This document shows, piece after piece, positions 16,475 through 24,791 of a stretch of DNA of 38,309 nt. The stretch lies in contig NZ_JAJFAT010000018.1 of assembly GCF_020711195.1 (NCBI RefSeq), forward strand, positions 1 to 38,309. The letters run 5' to 3'. Made by a program: the position numbers and the translations under genes. Below the pieces are notes generated by a model, which had not been told where the DNA came from, made no database searches, and saw nothing but the letters and a program-made list of their open reading frames with translations. The DNA is from Halanaerobium polyolivorans (GTDB lineage Bacteria > Bacillota > Halanaerobiia > Halanaerobiales > Halanaerobiaceae). Numbering within the stretch: position 1 is the stretch's first letter; each line of letters starts with the position of its first letter.

Positions 16475-17636
16475 ATAATGCATCCACTCCTTCCAGAATA
16501 CTATCTACAGAAATAACCGTATCTTTCATGTTATGAATTATTTCTAATCCTGCTTCTTTATTAGTACCTTCAACTCTTATTATCACTTTTTTATCTCCTA
16601 CAGCATCTGCGGCCATCTCAAGACCTCTTGCTATTTCATCACAGCGGGTAATACCACCAAAAATATTGATAAGCAGAAGTTCTACATCTTCATTTTCTAG
16701 TACAATTTTGATAGCTTCTTTTACCCTTTCAGCAGTTGCACCACCACCAAGATCAAGTGCACAGCTTACCTCCATACCTTTTTTAGTTATCAGGTCAATT
16801 GAAGACATAATCATTCCTGAGCCATTACTGATAACCCCAATATTACCTTCATCTCTAATTGGTATATATAGAAAATCATATTCTCTTGCTTCTATTACCT
16901 TTGCATCTTCTGTCAGTTCATCTCTAAATTTCAAAATGTCATCATGTCTGAAAAGAGAATTATCATCAATATCAATTTTACCATCTACTGCCAGCAAATT
17001 ACCCTCACCATCAATAACAAGTGGATTGATCTCGGTCAGCAGACAATCATATTCTTTAAATAATGTATAGAGATTTTTAACTATCTCATATAATGGTTTT
17101 AAATATTTTGGATCTATATTAAAGTAATTGACTAAATATCTTATCATATAATCTTTAATACCCATCATTGGATTAATAGGTATTTTAGCTATTTTTTCAG
17201 GTGTTTGATGTGCGGTCTCCTCGATATCAACTCCACCTTCAGTACTAAAAATCAAAAGAGGAGTTTTGCTTTTACGGTCAAGAGTAACACTTAAATACCA
17301 TTCTTTTTTTACATCAATCATATCTACAACTAATAGTTTTTTGATTTCTAAGCCTTTAATTTCACTACCGAGTAAATTGCGGCTTATTTCTTTTACTTCC
17401 TCAGCATTTTCTGCAAACTGAATTCCTCCAGCTTTACCTCGCCCACCTGTCTGTACCTGAGCTTTTACAACTACAGGATAGTTTTCAATTTTTGCAGTAA
17501 TATCATTTCCTCGAACAGGTTCATCATCCTGTAGAGTATCTTCTAAATCTTCAAGCGAATCTATAACAAGCCCTTTATTTGAAGGGATATTATAATCATA
17601 GAACAATTCCTGTGATTTATATTCTAATAATTTCAA
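16455..17636 (-). CDS. ADP-forming acyl-CoA ligase, beta subunit (SucC-like, ATP-grasp)
   Basis: This nucleotide-binding subunit partners the overlapping alpha subunit. At 393 residues it is a normal SucC length. The ATP-grasp domain starts MKLLEYKSQELFYDYNIP and includes VVVKAQVQTGGRGKAGGI and CLLTEINPLVIDGEGNLLAVDGK. The C-terminal ligase domain has GNIGVISNGSGMIMSSID, ALDLGGGA and INIFGGITRCDEIARG. It starts 29 bp after the acylating aldehyde dehydrogenase stop. Together they would convert an aldehyde to acyl-CoA and then to acid plus ATP, a substrate-level phosphorylation module. A role in a TCA cycle is unlikely because no other TCA genes are near. Confidence 0.92.
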   Translation of the reverse strand: MKLLEYKSQELFYDYNIPSNKGLVIDSLEDLEDTLQDDEPVRGNDITAKIENYPVVVKAQVQTGGRGKAGGIQFAENAEEVKEISRNLLGSEIKGLEIKKLLVVDMIDVKKEWYLSVTLDRKSKTPLLIFSTEGGVDIEETAHQTPEKIAKIPINPMMGIKDYMIRYLVNYFNIDPKYLKPLYEIVKNLYTLFKEYDCLLTEINPLVIDGEGNLLAVDGKIDIDDNSLFRHDDILKFRDELTEDAKVIEAREYDFLYIPIRDEGNIGVISNGSGMIMSSIDLITKKGMEVSCALDLGGGATAERVKEAIKIVLENEDVELLLINIFGGITRCDEIARGLEMAADAVGDKKVIIRVEGTNKEAGLEIIHNMKDTVISVDSILEGVDALYEHFSG

Positions 17637-17665
17637 TCTTACACTTCCTTTCTATAATAGTATAT

Positions 17666-19027
17666 TTATGCCCAAAACTCTTCATCTGTTGGAATTTCTA
17701 CATCTTCAAGTAAATAGGCTATTTTGGTGGTATTTAAAAGATGTTTGAAATAAAAATTCTCTGATATACTATTATTACCCCATGTTCCACAACCTAATGT
17801 AGTTGTAGGTTCTAAACCATTAGTAAAACTTCCACCTACGGTTGTTGAGCAAGCTGCATTAACAATTACTCTAGATACCTTAACTGCAGCAGCAATCTTT
17901 TCTAAGTTCTCTTCACTGTTTGAATGTACAGCAACACTGTGTCCAATCCCTTCTATATCAAGATTAGTTTGGGCTATATCAATTGCTTCATCTAGATCAT
18001 CATAACTATAAGCTACATTAACAGGGAAAATTTTCTCTTTTCTAAGAACATCATTTTTCTCTGCCTTGTCCCCTTTTACTAAAAGCATTACTGTATCTTC
18101 AGGAACATCGATTCCAGCTGCTGCAGCTATATCTTTAGCAGGCTGACCAACCATATTTTTATTCAAATGGCCTTCTGGAAATAATAGTTCACTTAATTCT
18201 TTTACTTCCTGATCAGCTTCAACATAATAACAATTATTTGCCTTAAATTCTGCTATAGCTTCTTCATACATTTCTGCAGGAATAATAGTTGTTTGTTCAC
18301 CTGAACAAATAATTCCATTATCAAATATTCTTCCTCCAATAATTATCGGTACAGCTTCTTTAAGATCAACACCCTTATCGATAATACACTGTACATTACC
18401 CTGTCCAACTCCATATGAAGGTCTACCACTACTGTAAGCTGCCTTAACCATAGCATGTCCACCAGTAGCTACTACAACATCTGCAGCACTCATAAGCTGA
18501 TTTGTTAATTCTTTAGTCGGTTCTTTAACATTTTGAACCAGATTTTCAGGAGCACCATATTTGCTTAAGATTTCATTAAACAAAGAAATAGAATAATCTA
18601 TACATTCTTTTGAGGCTGGATGAGGAGAAACAATTATTGAGTTTTTACCTTTAATCGCATTTACAATATTATTCATAGCTGTCACAATAGGATTTGTTAC
18701 CGGAGTCAATGAAGCTACAACCCCAACAGGCTTGGCAAAGGTTACAGTTCCTTTTTCTTCATCTCTGTCTATAATTCCCATTGATTTTCTGCCTCTTAAG
18801 CCCTTCCACATAATCTTTGATTTTCCTAAATGTTTTTTAACCTTATCTTCATAAACCCCCATATTTGTTTCTTCAAAAATCATTTTGGCAAATTCTTCTG
18901 CTCTGTCGTATACTAATTTGGTGATATCTTTAATAATTTGATCTACATCTTCCTGCCCAAAGTTTTTTTCAAATTCTGCCTGTGCTTCTTTAGATTTTTT
19001 TACCATTAATTCAATATTAGCACTCAT
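17666..19027 (-). CDS. CoA-acylating aldehyde dehydrogenase (succinate-semialdehyde / sulfoacetaldehyde dehydrogenase type)
   Basis: Oxidises an aldehyde with NAD(P) and CoA to an acyl-CoA. The 453-residue protein resembles the acylating succinate semialdehyde dehydrogenase of Clostridium kluyveri throughout, with the catalytic Cys in FDNGIICSGEQT. Other shared stretches are ETNMGVYEDKV, TPVTNPIVTAMNN, AAYSSGRPSYGVGQGN and the C-terminal TLGCGTWGNNSISEN. Sulfoacetaldehyde dehydrogenases (SauS/SqwD) belong to the same clade, so the aldehyde cannot be fixed. The ribosome site is GGAAAGGGG before ATG. It is the first gene after a terminator and a perfect GntR-type operator, so it opens the second catabolic operon and is followed at 29 bp by the ADP-forming ligase. 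Confidence 0.92.
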   Translation of the reverse strand: MSANIELMVKKSKEAQAEFEKNFGQEDVDQIIKDITKLVYDRAEEFAKMIFEETNMGVYEDKVKKHLGKSKIMWKGLRGRKSMGIIDRDEEKGTVTFAKPVGVVASLTPVTNPIVTAMNNIVNAIKGKNSIIVSPHPASKECIDYSISLFNEILSKYGAPENLVQNVKEPTKELTNQLMSAADVVVATGGHAMVKAAYSSGRPSYGVGQGNVQCIIDKGVDLKEAVPIIIGGRIFDNGIICSGEQTTIIPAEMYEEAIAEFKANNCYYVEADQEVKELSELLFPEGHLNKNMVGQPAKDIAAAAGIDVPEDTVMLLVKGDKAEKNDVLRKEKIFPVNVAYSYDDLDEAIDIAQTNLDIEGIGHSVAVHSNSEENLEKIAAAVKVSRVIVNAACSTTVGGSFTNGLEPTTTLGCGTWGNNSISENFYFKHLLNTTKIAYLLEDVEIPTDEEFWA

Positions 19028-19056
19028 AAAAAACCCCTTTCCTTTTATCTTAAATT

Positions 19057-19074
19057 TTAACTGTTAACAGTTAA
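19057..19074. promoter_or_regulatory. Perfect 18-bp palindromic operator upstream of the acylating aldehyde dehydrogenase operon
   Basis: TTAACTGTTAACAGTTAA is a perfect palindrome 30-47 bp upstream of the start codon. Its centre, TGTTAACA, fits the GT...AC pattern of FadR/FCD GntR repressors. The identical 18-mer occurs at 31257-31274 and shorter forms at 31366 and 36022. No clean -35/-10 pair was identified; TTGAGG-N17-TTAACT would place the operator over the -10. Confidence 0.75.
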
Positions 19075-19086
19075 CAATAAAAATTA

Positions 19087-19135
19087 AATCTCCTCAAACT
19101 CTTCGCTATAATTGAGTTCTGAGATTGAGGAGATT
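19087..19135 (-). terminator. Terminator after the M24 hydrolase gene
   Basis: An 11-bp perfect stem (arms 19087-19097 and 19125-19135) is followed on the minus strand by a T-rich stretch (TTTAATTTTTATT). It ends the long E1-to-M24 operon immediately before the operator of the next one. Confidence 0.7.
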
Positions 19136-19161
19136 ATTTCTTGCTTATAATATTCTAAACT

Positions 19162-20373
19162 TTAATAATCCCAACAATTAATCAATCTATCAGATGGGAA
19201 CTTAGTAATTACTTTACAGCCGTCTTCGGTTACAATTACTTGCTCTTCAATTCTAGCAGCATTGCCTTCTTGACCATAATAGGTTTCTACTGCAAAGTGC
19301 ATGTTCTTCTTGATTTCTACAGGATTTTCATGAGAATGACCAACTGTTATTGTAGGTTTTGACCAGTGAGAAATACCAATACCATGACCTAACTGTAAAG
19401 CTAGTCCTTCATGTTTGCTGTCTAAGCCCATCTCTTTCCAGTCTGGCCAACATTCTGCAACTTCGTCTGTTGTTGCTCCTGGCTTAATCTTATCAATCGC
19501 ACAATTTACAAGATCAGAACATTTTTGATAAATTTCTTTCTGCTCTTCAGTTGGTTCTCCACAAGAGAATGTTCTGTAGTAGCAGGTCTTGTAACCATTA
19601 AAGTCATTTACAACATCCATAAATACTAAATCACCAGGTCTGATGATTCTATCTGAAGCATCATGTGGATGAGGAAATGCTCTATCTCCAGAAATTGCAT
19701 TAACATTAAGTACATTTTCTGCTCCAAGTTCATGGAGGCGATATCTCATCAATGCAACCAGTTCATTTTCTTTAACCCCCGGCTTGCAGAATTCAACTAT
19801 ATCTGCATAAGCTCCATCAACCATAGCAGCTGACATTTCAATAAGCTGTAGTTCTTCATCAGTTTTTATAGTCTGTGCATCTAACATAGTCTGCTGACCA
19901 TCAACAATATTCATATTGAACTTCATAAATGCTTGCATTAGAGGTACTGTAAGTATATCTACTCCAACTGCTTCTTTTTCGAGTCCAAGATCTTTGAGGA
20001 TTTCATAGATTTCTTTAATTCCTGCTTCTGATCCACCACCAGGAATTGTACCTCTCATATCTCCTACTGCAGGTCTGATATTTTCATTTTTGAGCCAAGG
20101 TGTCATTAATTTTTTGGTCGGAACGGCACTACCAATTTCAAAAAGAATTGGATCATGACCTTTTGGCAAAAGTGCATATCTACCCAGTTTATCTCTAGAC
20201 CATTCACCCACTTTTGTACTGGTGATATATCTAATATTATCTGGATCATAGACAAGCATGGCTCCTACTCCATCTATTTCCATTTGTTCTCTTGTTTTGC
20301 GAAGTCTATCTTTTCTTAATTTAGCATAGTCGACTCTCATTTCATGATCTACTGCCATTGTTCCATATGTCAT
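19162..20373 (-). CDS. M24-fold (creatinase/prolidase superfamily) hydrolase with altered metal site
   Basis: This 403-residue protein has a creatinase-type N-terminal domain (about 1-165) and a C-terminal pita-bread domain. The superfamily includes aminopeptidases, prolidase, non-metal creatinase, ectoine hydrolase and the DMSP lyase DddP. Aligning the classical metal ligands gives Asp253 (FMDVVND), Cys264 where the second Asp should be (GYKTCYYRTF), His330 (LGHGIG), Glu363 (VETY) and Glu376 (RIEEQVIV). One carboxylate is therefore replaced by Cys. A FPHPHD pair (His235/His237) precedes the first ligand. It is the last gene of an operon with inositol dehydrogenase, TIM-barrel isomerase and SDR genes, which argues against a peptidase and for action on a sugar-derived intermediate, possibly ring or C-C bond hydrolysis (inference). 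Confidence 0.85.
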   Translation of the reverse strand: MTYGTMAVDHEMRVDYAKLRKDRLRKTREQMEIDGVGAMLVYDPDNIRYITSTKVGEWSRDKLGRYALLPKGHDPILFEIGSAVPTKKLMTPWLKNENIRPAVGDMRGTIPGGGSEAGIKEIYEILKDLGLEKEAVGVDILTVPLMQAFMKFNMNIVDGQQTMLDAQTIKTDEELQLIEMSAAMVDGAYADIVEFCKPGVKENELVALMRYRLHELGAENVLNVNAISGDRAFPHPHDASDRIIRPGDLVFMDVVNDFNGYKTCYYRTFSCGEPTEEQKEIYQKCSDLVNCAIDKIKPGATTDEVAECWPDWKEMGLDSKHEGLALQLGHGIGISHWSKPTITVGHSHENPVEIKKNMHFAVETYYGQEGNAARIEEQVIVTEDGCKVITKFPSDRLINCWDY

Positions 20374-20415
20374 ATATTTTCCTCCTATAATTTGAGTTAA
20401 AATTATTCTTTCTTT

Positions 20416-21210
20416 TTATGAAAAGTCTAAGCCACCATTTACATTAATTAATTGTCCAGTAACATAAGATCCTGCTTCACTTGCTAACCAAATTACCGCT
20501 CCAGCCATATCTTTACCATAGCCATATCTACTTAAAGGAATTTCTTCTAATTCAACTTCTTTCATTTCTTCAAAAGTGATGCCTCTTTTTTCTGCATCTG
20601 CTTCAACAAAGGCCCAGTGCATTTCTGATGCTGCTAAACCAGGACATAAAGCATTTACATTAACATTATATGGAGCCATTTCTAAAGAAAGTGATTGAGT
20701 CATTGTATGAACCGCACCTTTAGAAGCACCATAAGTTGCTGATTCGGCATGACCTACTTTACCAAAGAAAGAACCAGTATTAACAATAGTACCACTTTCC
20801 TGTTCTTTCATCTGTTTTGCAGCATGTTTGCAGCCAAAGAACATACCTTTGAAATTAACGGCTAAAATTTTATCGATTGTTTCTTCTGGAGTTTCCCAGA
20901 CATTACCGGTTTCAATATGAATTCCAGCATTATTGAACATAATATCTAGGCTGCCAAATTTTTCAACGGCTTCTTCTACTATTGCCTTAACATCTTCTTC
21001 TTTTGATACATCTACTACTCTAGCAAAGCCTTTTAATCCTGGATTATCTTTTTTAATTTCTTCAAAGGTATCTTTAACTTTAGGTTTAATATCACCCATT
21101 ACAACAATACAACCTTCTTCTGCCAATTTCCTTGCTGCTCCAGCACCTATACCCTGTGCACTACCATTAATAATTGCAACTTTACCCTCTACACTTGTAA
21201 ATTCACTCAT
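20416..21210 (-). CDS. Short-chain dehydrogenase/reductase
   Basis: NAD(P)-dependent oxidoreductase of the classical SDR type, ~264 residues. The cofactor loop is NGSAQGIGAGAA and the NAG motif is NNAGIHIE. The catalytic Ser lies in NTGSFFG, Tyr and Lys in YGASK. An acidic residue (GDIKPK) follows beta-2, which favours NAD over NADP. The frame has a GTG at 21219, but AAAAGGAG lies 8 bp before ATG 21210, the better start. It is 39 bp downstream of the TIM-barrel gene and 43 bp before the M24 gene, so it probably oxidises or reduces a hydroxyl of the same cyclitol or ring-opened intermediate. The substrate is unknown. Confidence 0.92.
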   Translation of the reverse strand: MSEFTSVEGKVAIINGSAQGIGAGAARKLAEEGCIVVMGDIKPKVKDTFEEIKKDNPGLKGFARVVDVSKEEDVKAIVEEAVEKFGSLDIMFNNAGIHIETGNVWETPEETIDKILAVNFKGMFFGCKHAAKQMKEQESGTIVNTGSFFGKVGHAESATYGASKGAVHTMTQSLSLEMAPYNVNVNALCPGLAASEMHWAFVEADAEKRGITFEEMKEVELEEIPLSRYGYGKDMAGAVIWLASEAGSYVTGQLINVNGGLDFS

Positions 21211-21257
21211 TTTGTTCACTCCTTTTGATTTTTTGCTTAATTTATAATAAAAATTTA

Positions 21258-22067
21258 TTATAGTTCTTTTACTGTTTGCAGATCTTTTTTAATAAGTTCA
21301 ACAGGATTATCGTTTTTAAGACTGAGTGGTTTACGATCATAATAATTTTCAAAAACTAACCAGCCTGAATAATCATGTTTTTTTAGAACTTCAATTGTTT
21401 CATAAAAGCCTGTGTCTCCTTCACCTAATAAGGCACCACTTAAATCTTTATCTTTACCATCTTTAAGATGCACCTGACAAACATAATCAATTAATTCTTC
21501 CAAAATTTCTGCAATATTATAATCTTTATGCAAAAAATGATTCTGGGAATCGAAATATAATTTTATATTATCTCTATCTACTTCTTTAATTAATCTTTTG
21601 ATTTCAGAAACAGAAAGAGTATTTTCAGTTGCTATAGTTATTCCTTTTCCCTCAGCATAATCACATCCATATTGAAGATATTTGACTGCTTCTTGAAATT
21701 TTTCTTCATTTGTTATTTCACTCTCAACAAAACTTGGAATCATTACTATAGGTATATTCATTGCTTCTGCAGCATCAATGGTTTTTATTAAAGCTTTATT
21801 CATCAATTCTCTTGATTCTGTACCTTCTGGATCAGTCATTGCAACTTCATCTAATTCTCTAATCGTTATTGAAGGAAATGAAATACCATATTTTTCACCT
21901 AAAGCTAGATAAGCATCTTGAACAAAGTCACGTGAAAGCATAAAACCTCGAGAACTATGACCAATATCTAATTGAATTCCATCTAAGCCTATTTCAGCTG
22001 CTAGTCTGCAGCCAAATGGTCCTTCCATTGGTAAAGACCAATGGCAAATACCAATCTTGTTATCCAT
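21258..22067 (-). CDS. IolE/IolI-like TIM-barrel sugar isomerase, epimerase or dehydratase
   Basis: This 269-residue protein belongs to the xylose isomerase-like TIM-barrel (AP endonuclease 2) superfamily. Its four probable metal ligands appear in order: Glu in ATENTL, Asp in YFDSQN, His in VCQVHLKDGK and Glu in WLVFENYY. IolI (inosose isomerase) and IolE (inosose dehydratase) are members, and the gene lies 29 bp after an inositol 2-dehydrogenase gene. It therefore most likely isomerises or dehydrates the ketone made by that enzyme. Isomerase versus dehydratase cannot be decided, and that choice changes the whole pathway. The ribosome site is a GGTG-rich stretch right before ATG. Confidence 0.87.
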   Translation of the reverse strand: MDNKIGICHWSLPMEGPFGCRLAAEIGLDGIQLDIGHSSRGFMLSRDFVQDAYLALGEKYGISFPSITIRELDEVAMTDPEGTESRELMNKALIKTIDAAEAMNIPIVMIPSFVESEITNEEKFQEAVKYLQYGCDYAEGKGITIATENTLSVSEIKRLIKEVDRDNIKLYFDSQNHFLHKDYNIAEILEELIDYVCQVHLKDGKDKDLSGALLGEGDTGFYETIEVLKKHDYSGWLVFENYYDRKPLSLKNDNPVELIKKDLQTVKEL

Positions 22068-22096
22068 CCACCATCACCTGCCTTTTCTTAATTTGA

Positions 22097-23128
22097 TTAA
22101 CCTATTTCTGATACTTTAACAGGTCTGTTTTCTTCATAAGATTTTTGGGCAGCAAGTGATAAAACTACTGCTGTTCTACCATCTTGACCTGTCACTGGAG
22201 GCTCTTCATCATTGTATACAGCCTTGATAAATGCATTTACTTCTCCAAAAAAAGCTTCTGGATATCTCTCTATATTAAAATAAAGTGGAACATCTTTATG
22301 GGTGCCTTTAGGATCTGTTAGCTCCACTCTATTTGGTCTTTCATTATTTCCAATTGCACAACCATTTGAACCAAAAACCTCTACTCTTTGATCATAGCTG
22401 TATCCGGTCTTTCTTGAGTTGTTTATTGATCCAACTGCTCCATTGGCAAATTTCAGAGTAATCATAGTAGTATCTAAATCACCTAGTTCACCAATTCTTT
22501 CATCAACTAAAACACTACCAGTTGCATAAACTTCAGTAATCTCTTCTTCAGATAGGAAACGGGCCATATCAAAATCATGTACTGATGTATCAAAAAATAT
22601 TCCGCCACATACTTTTAAATATTCTAAATGAGGTGGTTTAGGATCTCTACTAGTAATATTTACAATATGTGGTTCACCTATATTACCTTCAGTAAGATGT
22701 TCTTTAACCCTCATAAATGTTGGGTCAAAACGTCTATTAAACCCGACCATGAATTTTACCCCGTTTTCATCTACTATATCTAAAACCTCATCTATAGCTT
22801 CAAGGGATAAGGCAATTGGCTTTTCACAAAAAATATCTTTCCCTGCTCTAGCTGTTTCTTTAATTATTTGTTCATGTGTATCAGTAGATGTTGCTATTAC
22901 TACAGCTTCAACATCATCACGGGCTAGTATTTCTTTATAATCATCATAAAGCTCTACACCTTCAATCCCAACTTTTTCTGCTCTTTCTATGGAGATATCA
23001 GATACACAAAGCAATTCAGCTTCTGGGATTCTGTATGCTATGTTTTTTGAATGAATTTGACCCTGTCTTCCCATTCCTAAAACAGCGACTCTAATTTTTT
23101 CTTTATCACTATTAAATGTTTTTTTCAT
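22097..23128 (-). CDS. iolG: Inositol 2-dehydrogenase (Gfo/Idh/MocA family)
   Basis: Oxidises myo-inositol to 2-keto-myo-inositol (scyllo-inosose) with NAD. The 343-residue length is normal. The Rossmann motif is VLGMGRQGQIH; the conserved lysine is in FCEKPIALS; the substrate domain has GFNRRFDPTF, TSRDPKPPHLEYLK and GIFFDTSVHDFDMARF, with the catalytic Asp and His four residues apart. These stretches are characteristic of the inositol dehydrogenase subgroup rather than generic Gfo/Idh proteins, so this is the best substrate clue in the window. Related enzymes also take scyllo- or chiro-inositol and some sugars. GAGGAG lies 9 bp before ATG. The gene follows the importer ATPase and precedes the TIM-barrel gene. 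Confidence 0.88.
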   Translation of the reverse strand: MKKTFNSDKEKIRVAVLGMGRQGQIHSKNIAYRIPEAELLCVSDISIERAEKVGIEGVELYDDYKEILARDDVEAVVIATSTDTHEQIIKETARAGKDIFCEKPIALSLEAIDEVLDIVDENGVKFMVGFNRRFDPTFMRVKEHLTEGNIGEPHIVNITSRDPKPPHLEYLKVCGGIFFDTSVHDFDMARFLSEEEITEVYATGSVLVDERIGELGDLDTTMITLKFANGAVGSINNSRKTGYSYDQRVEVFGSNGCAIGNNERPNRVELTDPKGTHKDVPLYFNIERYPEAFFGEVNAFIKAVYNDEEPPVTGQDGRTAVVLSLAAQKSYEENRPVKVSEIG

Positions 23129-23164
23129 CTCATAGTTCTCCTCTTTGAAATATTTTAATTTAAC

Positions 23165-24694
23165 TTATACTTTACAAATATCTTCGGCATGACTTGTAAT
23201 TGATTGAATCAACTTATCTTCAGTAACCTCTTCATCTGTAAAGACACCTGTTTGTTCTCCCTGATGCATGGTTATTATTCGATGACTAACCCCTAAAATC
23301 TCTGGTATTTCAGAAGATATTACAAGCACTGCCATTCCTGTTTCTGCAAGCTCGGCTATTAGATTATGAATTTCTGCTTTAGATCCCACATCAATACCTC
23401 TTGTTGGCTCATCAAGTATTACAAGATCTGGATTTAAACAGAGCCACTTTCCTATTACAATTTTCTGTTGGTTTCCTCCACTTAAATTCATTACCTTTTG
23501 ATTAGGACCTGTTGTACTAATAGATAATCTATCTTTATATTTATCAAAAATTTCTTTTACCTCTTTATTTTGAATAAATCCATAATTATGAACATAAGGT
23601 ATTTTAGCAAGACTGATATTTTCCAGAGTACTCATACCTAAAACTAAGCCCTGTTCTTTTCTGCTTTCAGGTACCAGACCAATTCCCAGGTGAACAGCTT
23701 TTTTAGAGCTGCTAATATTTACTTCATGTCCTTTAAAATATATTTGCCCAGAATCAGGTTGGTTAATACCAAAAATAGTTTCTGCCACTTCAGTTCTACC
23801 TGCACCAAGTAGTCCATATAGGCCCAGAACTTCACCCTCTTTTATACTGAAATTAATATTTTCAAATTCATCTTTACGGGTTATATTTTCCACCCTTATA
23901 ACTTCATCACCATATTTAGAAATTTTCTTCGAGGCAAAAAAATCTTCAATATTTTTACCGATCATTTTTTTTGTTATTTCTGGTTCATCAGTTTTATCTG
24001 TATCTAAAGTATCAACTAGCTTTCCATCTCTTAAAACAGTTATTTTATCAGATACTTCAAATATCTCATTTAATTTGTGAGAGATATAGATTATTCCAAT
24101 TCCCTGTTCTTTCAATAATTCAATATTTTTATAGAGAACTTCAACTTCTTCCTGGGTTAAAGATGCTGTTGGCTCATCAAAAATAACAACTTTTGCATCA
24201 TAAGAAATAGCTCTTGCTATTTCAACCATTTGTTGATGTGCAATTGTTAAGTCTTCAACTAAATCTGTAGATTTAAACTGGCAGCCCAATTTTTTTATAG
24301 CTTCTTGAGCTCTATTGTGCAGTTCTTTCCAATTAATTCTGCCACCTTTTTTACTGGGTAAACTCCCCAGTAAAATGTTTTCAGCAACGGTCATTTGTGG
24401 TACAAGTGAAAGTTCCTGGTGAATCAAAATAATTCCTTTTTTCTTAGCATCCAGAGGGTTTTTTAATTTAATCTTTTCACCCTTATAACTAATGCTGCCT
24501 TTTTCTGGAATATGAATTCCGGCCATTACCTTCATTAATGTTGATTTGCCCGCACCATTTTCACCAACTAAGGCATGAACTTCTCCTGCATTTACTTCAA
24601 AAGTCACATCATCTACTGCTGTAATCCCTGGGAAAATCTTGGTAATGTTTTTTAATTCTAGAATTTTTTCTTTTGTCTTTTTAATGGAAATCAC
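23165..24694 (-). CDS. CUT2 sugar ABC importer ATPase (RbsA/MglA type), system 1
   Basis: This tandem-domain ATPase of 509 residues energises a ribose-type importer. The first domain has Walker A GENGAGKST, LSGG-like signature region DLTIAHQQMVEIARA and Walker B VVIFDEPTAS. The second has the degenerate Walker A GLLGAGRTE, signature LSGGNQQK and DEPTRGID, the usual asymmetry in RbsA. The annotated GTG start has only a weak ribosome site, so the exact N-terminus is uncertain by a few residues. It belongs with the binding protein and two permeases just upstream and is followed at 36 bp by iolG, linking this importer to cyclitol uptake. Confidence 0.95.
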   Translation of the reverse strand: MISIKKTKEKILELKNITKIFPGITAVDDVTFEVNAGEVHALVGENGAGKSTLMKVMAGIHIPEKGSISYKGEKIKLKNPLDAKKKGIILIHQELSLVPQMTVAENILLGSLPSKKGGRINWKELHNRAQEAIKKLGCQFKSTDLVEDLTIAHQQMVEIARAISYDAKVVIFDEPTASLTQEEVEVLYKNIELLKEQGIGIIYISHKLNEIFEVSDKITVLRDGKLVDTLDTDKTDEPEITKKMIGKNIEDFFASKKISKYGDEVIRVENITRKDEFENINFSIKEGEVLGLYGLLGAGRTEVAETIFGINQPDSGQIYFKGHEVNISSSKKAVHLGIGLVPESRKEQGLVLGMSTLENISLAKIPYVHNYGFIQNKEVKEIFDKYKDRLSISTTGPNQKVMNLSGGNQQKIVIGKWLCLNPDLVILDEPTRGIDVGSKAEIHNLIAELAETGMAVLVISSEIPEILGVSHRIITMHQGEQTGVFTDEEVTEDKLIQSITSHAEDICKV

Positions 24695-24740
24695 CTACTT
24701 TCTTTTAAAGAAAATAACTTTATTCTAATTTGCTATATTT

Positions 24741-24779
24741 ATATCATCCTGCAAAAATTGAACTTTTGCAGGATGATAT
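24741..24779 (-). repeat. Strong 16-bp intercistronic hairpin after binding-protein gene 1
   Basis: ATATCATCCTGCAAAA (24741-24756) pairs perfectly with 24764-24779 around a 7-nt loop. It follows the binding-protein stop and precedes the ATPase gene, but has no T-run. A role in 3' end protection, giving more binding protein than ATPase, is more likely than full termination. Confidence 0.75.
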
Positions 24780-24791
24780 TTTATTTGCAAT

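Noticed and set aside
15605-17636. SucC/SucD-like pair as TCA-cycle succinyl-CoA synthetase
   Set aside because: No TCA genes nearby, altered SRSATN motif, and tight coupling to an acylating aldehyde dehydrogenase.
15605-19027. A sulfoquinovose or taurine degradation cluster based on the SqwD/SqwKL-like genes
   Set aside because: No transketolase-type sulfo-sugar enzymes, sulfonate exporter or sulfolyase genes seen in the window; kept only as an alternative substrate idea.
19162-20373. M24 protein as DMSP lyase DddP or a plain Xaa-Pro aminopeptidase
   Set aside because: The metal-ligand pattern differs (Cys at the second Asp position) and the operon has no DMSP, acrylate or peptide genes; both remain formally possible.
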